Notes under the pieces: model-generated | What the model was told of the DNA's origin: nothing | What the model saw: only the letters and a program-made list of their open reading frames with translations | The model's database searches: none | Translations under genes and position numbers: made by a program | Assembly (NCBI RefSeq): GCF_019977755.1 | Contig: NZ_AP025145.1 | Coordinates: 992,001 to 1,056,000, forward strand | Direction of reading: 5' to 3' | DNA: 64,000 bases | DNA from: Vibrio penaeicida | GTDB lineage: Bacteria > Pseudomonadota > Gammaproteobacteria > Enterobacterales > Vibrionaceae | Shown here: positions 61,400 through 64,000 of the stretch, piece by piece | Layout: each line of letters starts with the position of its first letter | Position numbering within the stretch: the first letter of the stretch is position 1

Positions 61400-62065
61400 A
61401 TGACAAGACATTTCAATCTGGCTTTCATTCTGCTGTTGGGAACCCTGAGTGGGTGTACCGCGCTTAAGCCACCTAATCTGTTAGAAACGGCTCCTCGTTC
61501 GGAGGCGGAACTCATCTACCCTGATTGGGGAGAAGAGGAGATCGAACAGCCAACAACTCGCATGGAATATGTCCAACGTCAGGCTGCCCCTTCATCTGTA
61601 AGAAGCCCTTCACCAGTTAGGAGCCCAACAGGTCGCAAGAACATGACTGATATTCAAAACCTGATGGCGTATATGGACCAGAATGGAATTGGGTACAATG
61701 TGGTTCCTGGACAACATCCAGTTATTAAACTCGACAAAAAAATTCATTTTAGAACAGGATCTGCGCTGGTTACGGATGCTTCACAATATTGGTTATCAGG
61801 TCTTGGTCGGTTTCTCGCTTCACAACCGACAATCAAAACTGTGATAGATGGCCATACTGATAGCACCGGAAGCAACAGGATCAATGATTCGCTTTCGGAC
61901 AAGCGCGCCATGCAAGTGAAAATCCTACTCACTCGTGAGCAAGTTCCCGCTTCAAATGTTTACACCCGTGGATATGGGAAGCACATGCCGTCATGTTCCA
62001 ACTTATCTAAGCAAGGAATGGCTTGTAATCGACGTGTTGAGTTGATGTTTATAACGGACAAATGA
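61400..62065 (+). CDS. OmpA-family outer-membrane lipoprotein
   Basis: A 221-residue lipoprotein. The signal ends at lipobox LSGC (C19), then comes a Pro/Ser-rich linker with SPSPVRSPT (about 65-78) and an OmpA-like domain (about 100-221). Peptidoglycan-binding signs are IDGHTDSTGSNRINDSLSDKRA and NRRVEL. It is likely tied to the cell wall in the periplasm. Two Cys (in CSNL and ACNRR) may form a disulfide. Alone, with a hairpin after it on the plus strand. Its specific partner is unknown; such proteins sit in polysaccharide export and envelope stability. Confidence 0.9.
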   Translation: MTRHFNLAFILLLGTLSGCTALKPPNLLETAPRSEAELIYPDWGEEEIEQPTTRMEYVQRQAAPSSVRSPSPVRSPTGRKNMTDIQNLMAYMDQNGIGYNVVPGQHPVIKLDKKIHFRTGSALVTDASQYWLSGLGRFLASQPTIKTVIDGHTDSTGSNRINDSLSDKRAMQVKILLTREQVPASNVYTRGYGKHMPSCSNLSKQGMACNRRVELMFITDK

Positions 62066-62180
62066 TGGTGTGATTCATACATTCGTAAGAGCGGTATATA
62101 CAAGATGCGGTATACACCAGATGCGCGAAAATATTGAATATGAGCGCAATTTCGCCACAAAGAAAAAATTAGCGACAATG

Positions 62181-62207
62181 AAAAAGGCAACATTACGTTG
62201 CCTTTTC
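62181..62207. terminator. Terminator between OmpA-type and fhs genes
   Basis: AAAAGGCAAC and GTTGCCTTTT form a 10-bp perfect stem around ATTAC, with A and T flanks; serves both convergent genes. Confidence 0.88.
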
Positions 62208-62233
62208 TATTTAACTCGAACCCGGCTAGCCGG

Positions 62234-63982
62234 TTAGCTTAACCCTGTAATGTTACCTTCTTCATCGATGTCTAAATTCATAAATGCTGGTTTCTCAGGC
62301 AGGCCGGGCATCGTCATCACGTTGCCGCACAGTGCGTAAATGAAACCGGCACCAGCACAAAGCTTAAACTCTCTAATGTCGACGTTAAATCCTGCGGGTG
62401 CACCTTTAACAGAAGCGTCTGTAGAGATAGATAGTGGAGTCTTAGCCATGCATACGGCGAGTCCATCAAATCCTTGTTCTTTAAACTGTGCTAACTGGCG
62501 CTTTGCCGTATCTGAAAGTGTTACTTGCCCAGCACCATATCCTACCTCGGTGATTGCCATAACTTTTTCTTCAAGCGTTTGCTCTAAGTTATATAAAGGG
62601 GAAAACTGTGCGTCTGTTTCACAAACAGAAACCACTGCGTTGGCGAGTTCGACGGCTCCGTTTCCACCTTGAGAAAAGGCATCGCTGATGGCGACTTTAA
62701 CATTAGGGAAATGGGCTTGAACCAAGAGTGCTAGTGTATTGAGTTCATCTTCAGAGTCTTGCGGAAAGCGATTAATGGCAACGACTGCGGGGACGCCATA
62801 TTTTGCCACATTATCTAAGTGCCATTTTAGGTTGTCGAAACCGGCTTCTAAAGCAGCAGCATCTTCATTAAAGATTGAATCTGGTAATGGTTGACCTGGT
62901 CTCAAGTCATATAAGCCCGAATTGGCCTTTAAACCGCGAAGAGTCGCAACGATTACAGCGCAATCGGGTGACTTACCGGATGTGTTTGCTTTGATATTAC
63001 AGGCTTTCTCAAACCCCATATCTGAACCAAAACCGCCTTCTGTTATGGTGTAATCAGCAAGGCGAGTGGCAATTCTGTCTGCAATAATGGAAGAGTTACC
63101 ATGTGCAATATTGGCAAATGGACCAGCGTGAATGAGTGTAGGAACACCTTCCAATGTTTGCATCATCGTTGGCTCAATGGCTTCACGCATCGTTACCGTC
63201 ATCGCTCCGGCAACGTTTAAGTCTTCTGCTGTAATGGGTTCACCATTTAAATCATAGGCGAGCACGATGTTCCCAATTCTTTTACGTAAGTCTTTTAGGT
63301 CCGATGCTAACGCCAGGATTGCCATTAACTCTGAAGCAGCGGAGATATCAAAGCCATCCTGCCTTTCAAATCCATTGATTGTTTTACCTACTTCGTTTTG
63401 ACCAACAGTGACCATTCGCAAAGCACGATCGTTATGATCCATGACCCTGCGCCACACAACGCGTTTTGGGTCTATCTTCAGAGCTTTTAAATCATTTCTT
63501 TCGGAGAACAGCTCATAACCTAAGCGTTGTTCATGATAAATCCTAGCATCAAGGGCTGCTGCCGCTAGGTTGTGTGCGGCTGTCACCGCGTGGATGTCAC
63601 CGGTTAAATGCAGATTAAGCTCTTCCATCGGTCCGACTTGGCTATAACCGCCACCAGCTGCGCCCCCTTTAACCCCAAACACTGGCCCCATAGAAGGCTG
63701 TCGGATACACGCCATTACAGATTGACCAACTTTTGCTAAACCTTGAGATAATCCGATGGTTGTAACGGTCTTTCCTTCGCCAAGTGGTGTGGGTGTAATC
63801 GCGGTAACGACAACTAATTTACCTTCAGGGTGATCAGCTAAACGGTTAAGGGCATCGAGCGATACTTTCGCTTTGTGTTTACCATGAGGTGTATATTCGG
63901 TTTTGGATAATCCGGCGTTGAATGCAACAGTGTCGATAGAAGAAAGCGGAGTCGTTCGACAGATTTCGATGTCGCTTAGCAT
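62234..63982 (-). CDS. fhs: Formate-tetrahydrofolate ligase
   Basis: ATP-dependent enzyme that makes 10-formyl-tetrahydrofolate from formate and THF for one-carbon supply. The 582-residue length is as in Vibrio. Seen: the P-loop [16 protein letters not shown] near residue 62, [22 protein letters not shown] near 94, and the [15 protein letters not shown] region near 310. The start follows AAAGGGGATTTAA and lies 18 nt from the window end. The gene is complete. It is convergent with the OmpA-type gene. Confidence 0.97.
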   Translation of the reverse strand: MLSDIEICRTTPLSSIDTVAFNAGLSKTEYTPHGKHKAKVSLDALNRLADHPEGKLVVVTAITPTPLGEGKTVTTIGLSQGLAKVGQSVMACIRQPSMGPVFGVKGGAAGGGYSQVGPMEELNLHLTGDIHAVTAAHNLAAAALDARIYHEQRLGYELFSERNDLKALKIDPKRVVWRRVMDHNDRALRMVTVGQNEVGKTINGFERQDGFDISAASELMAILALASDLKDLRKRIGNIVLAYDLNGEPITAEDLNVAGAMTVTMREAIEPTMMQTLEGVPTLIHAGPFANIAHGNSSIIADRIATRLADYTITEGGFGSDMGFEKACNIKANTSGKSPDCAVIVATLRGLKANSGLYDLRPGQPLPDSIFNEDAAALEAGFDNLKWHLDNVAKYGVPAVVAINRFPQDSEDELNTLALLVQAHFPNVKVAISDAFSQGGNGAVELANAVVSVCETDAQFSPLYNLEQTLEEKVMAITEVGYGAGQVTLSDTAKRQLAQFKEQGFDGLAVCMAKTPLSISTDASVKGAPAGFNVDIREFKLCAGAGFIYALCGNVMTMPGLPEKPAFMNLDIDEEGNITGLS

Positions 63983-64000
63983 TTAAATCCCCTTTAAGGC

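Overview
The window looks like a piece of a marine Vibrio (Vibrionaceae) genome. The evidence is a NorM-type MATE pump close to the Vibrio family members I remember, an OmpU/OmpC-like porin, and a tal-tkt pair, sseA, moeA-moeB and folE, all with Vibrio-like sequence. As I recall, the tal-tkt pair sits on chromosome II in V. cholerae, so a chromosome II origin is plausible but not shown. I see no tRNA, rRNA, CRISPR array, transposase or integrase.

Layout. (1) 1-3860: a four-gene operon of aldehyde dehydrogenase (cut by the window edge), 2-keto-3-deoxygalactonate kinase, KDPGal aldolase and an enolase-superfamily cycloisomerase. Together these form an oxidative route for an anhydrogalactose or galactonate/galactarate-type sugar, as from red-algal polysaccharide. 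(2) 3895-5761: a small protein plus class II fumarase (fumC) behind a Fur box that lies inside a 13-bp inverted repeat. (3) 5762-9639: an AT-rich accessory stretch holding an unrecognised pair of exported proteins and a possible decayed membrane-protein gene. (4) 9640-20933: a two-gene unit of a 290-aa protein and a 3469-aa nonribosomal peptide synthetase with order C-A-T-E-C-A-T-E-C and no thioesterase. It is followed by a Cof-type HAD phosphatase and a convergent norM. (5) 23664-32427: alpha-carbonic anhydrase, then a tagatose-type sugar locus. This comprises a GatZ/KbaZ-like protein and class II aldolase on the minus strand, and ABC transporter, PfkB kinase and DeoR regulator on the plus strand, around a perfect CRP site. 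(6) 32802-41658: signalling and envelope genes (PAS-GGDEF cyclase, DJ-1/AraC regulator with MFS transporter, HopJ-family protein, GAF histidine kinase, porin, cupin). (7) 41723-46170: tal-tkt with a divergent SorC-type regulator. (8) 46260-54352: EAL phosphodiesterase, mercaptopyruvate sulfurtransferase, LysR/MBL-fold divergent pair, and a lipoprotein with a LruC/GEVED-domain secreted protein. (9) 54645-63982: moeA-moeB, folE, a chemoreceptor, FKBP isomerase, a DsbA-like lipoprotein with a CGHC site, an OmpA-family lipoprotein and fhs.

How parts work together. Regions 1 and 5 both turn galactose-derived sugars into triose phosphates and pyruvate. The tal-tkt pair balances pentose and hexose phosphates, and fumC can replace iron-dependent fumarases under iron limitation. 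The NRPS is the strongest candidate for an undescribed system. It should make a short acylated peptide with two D-residues, one predicted as valine, and release it through its final condensation domain. The exported pair at 6533-8301 is the second candidate.
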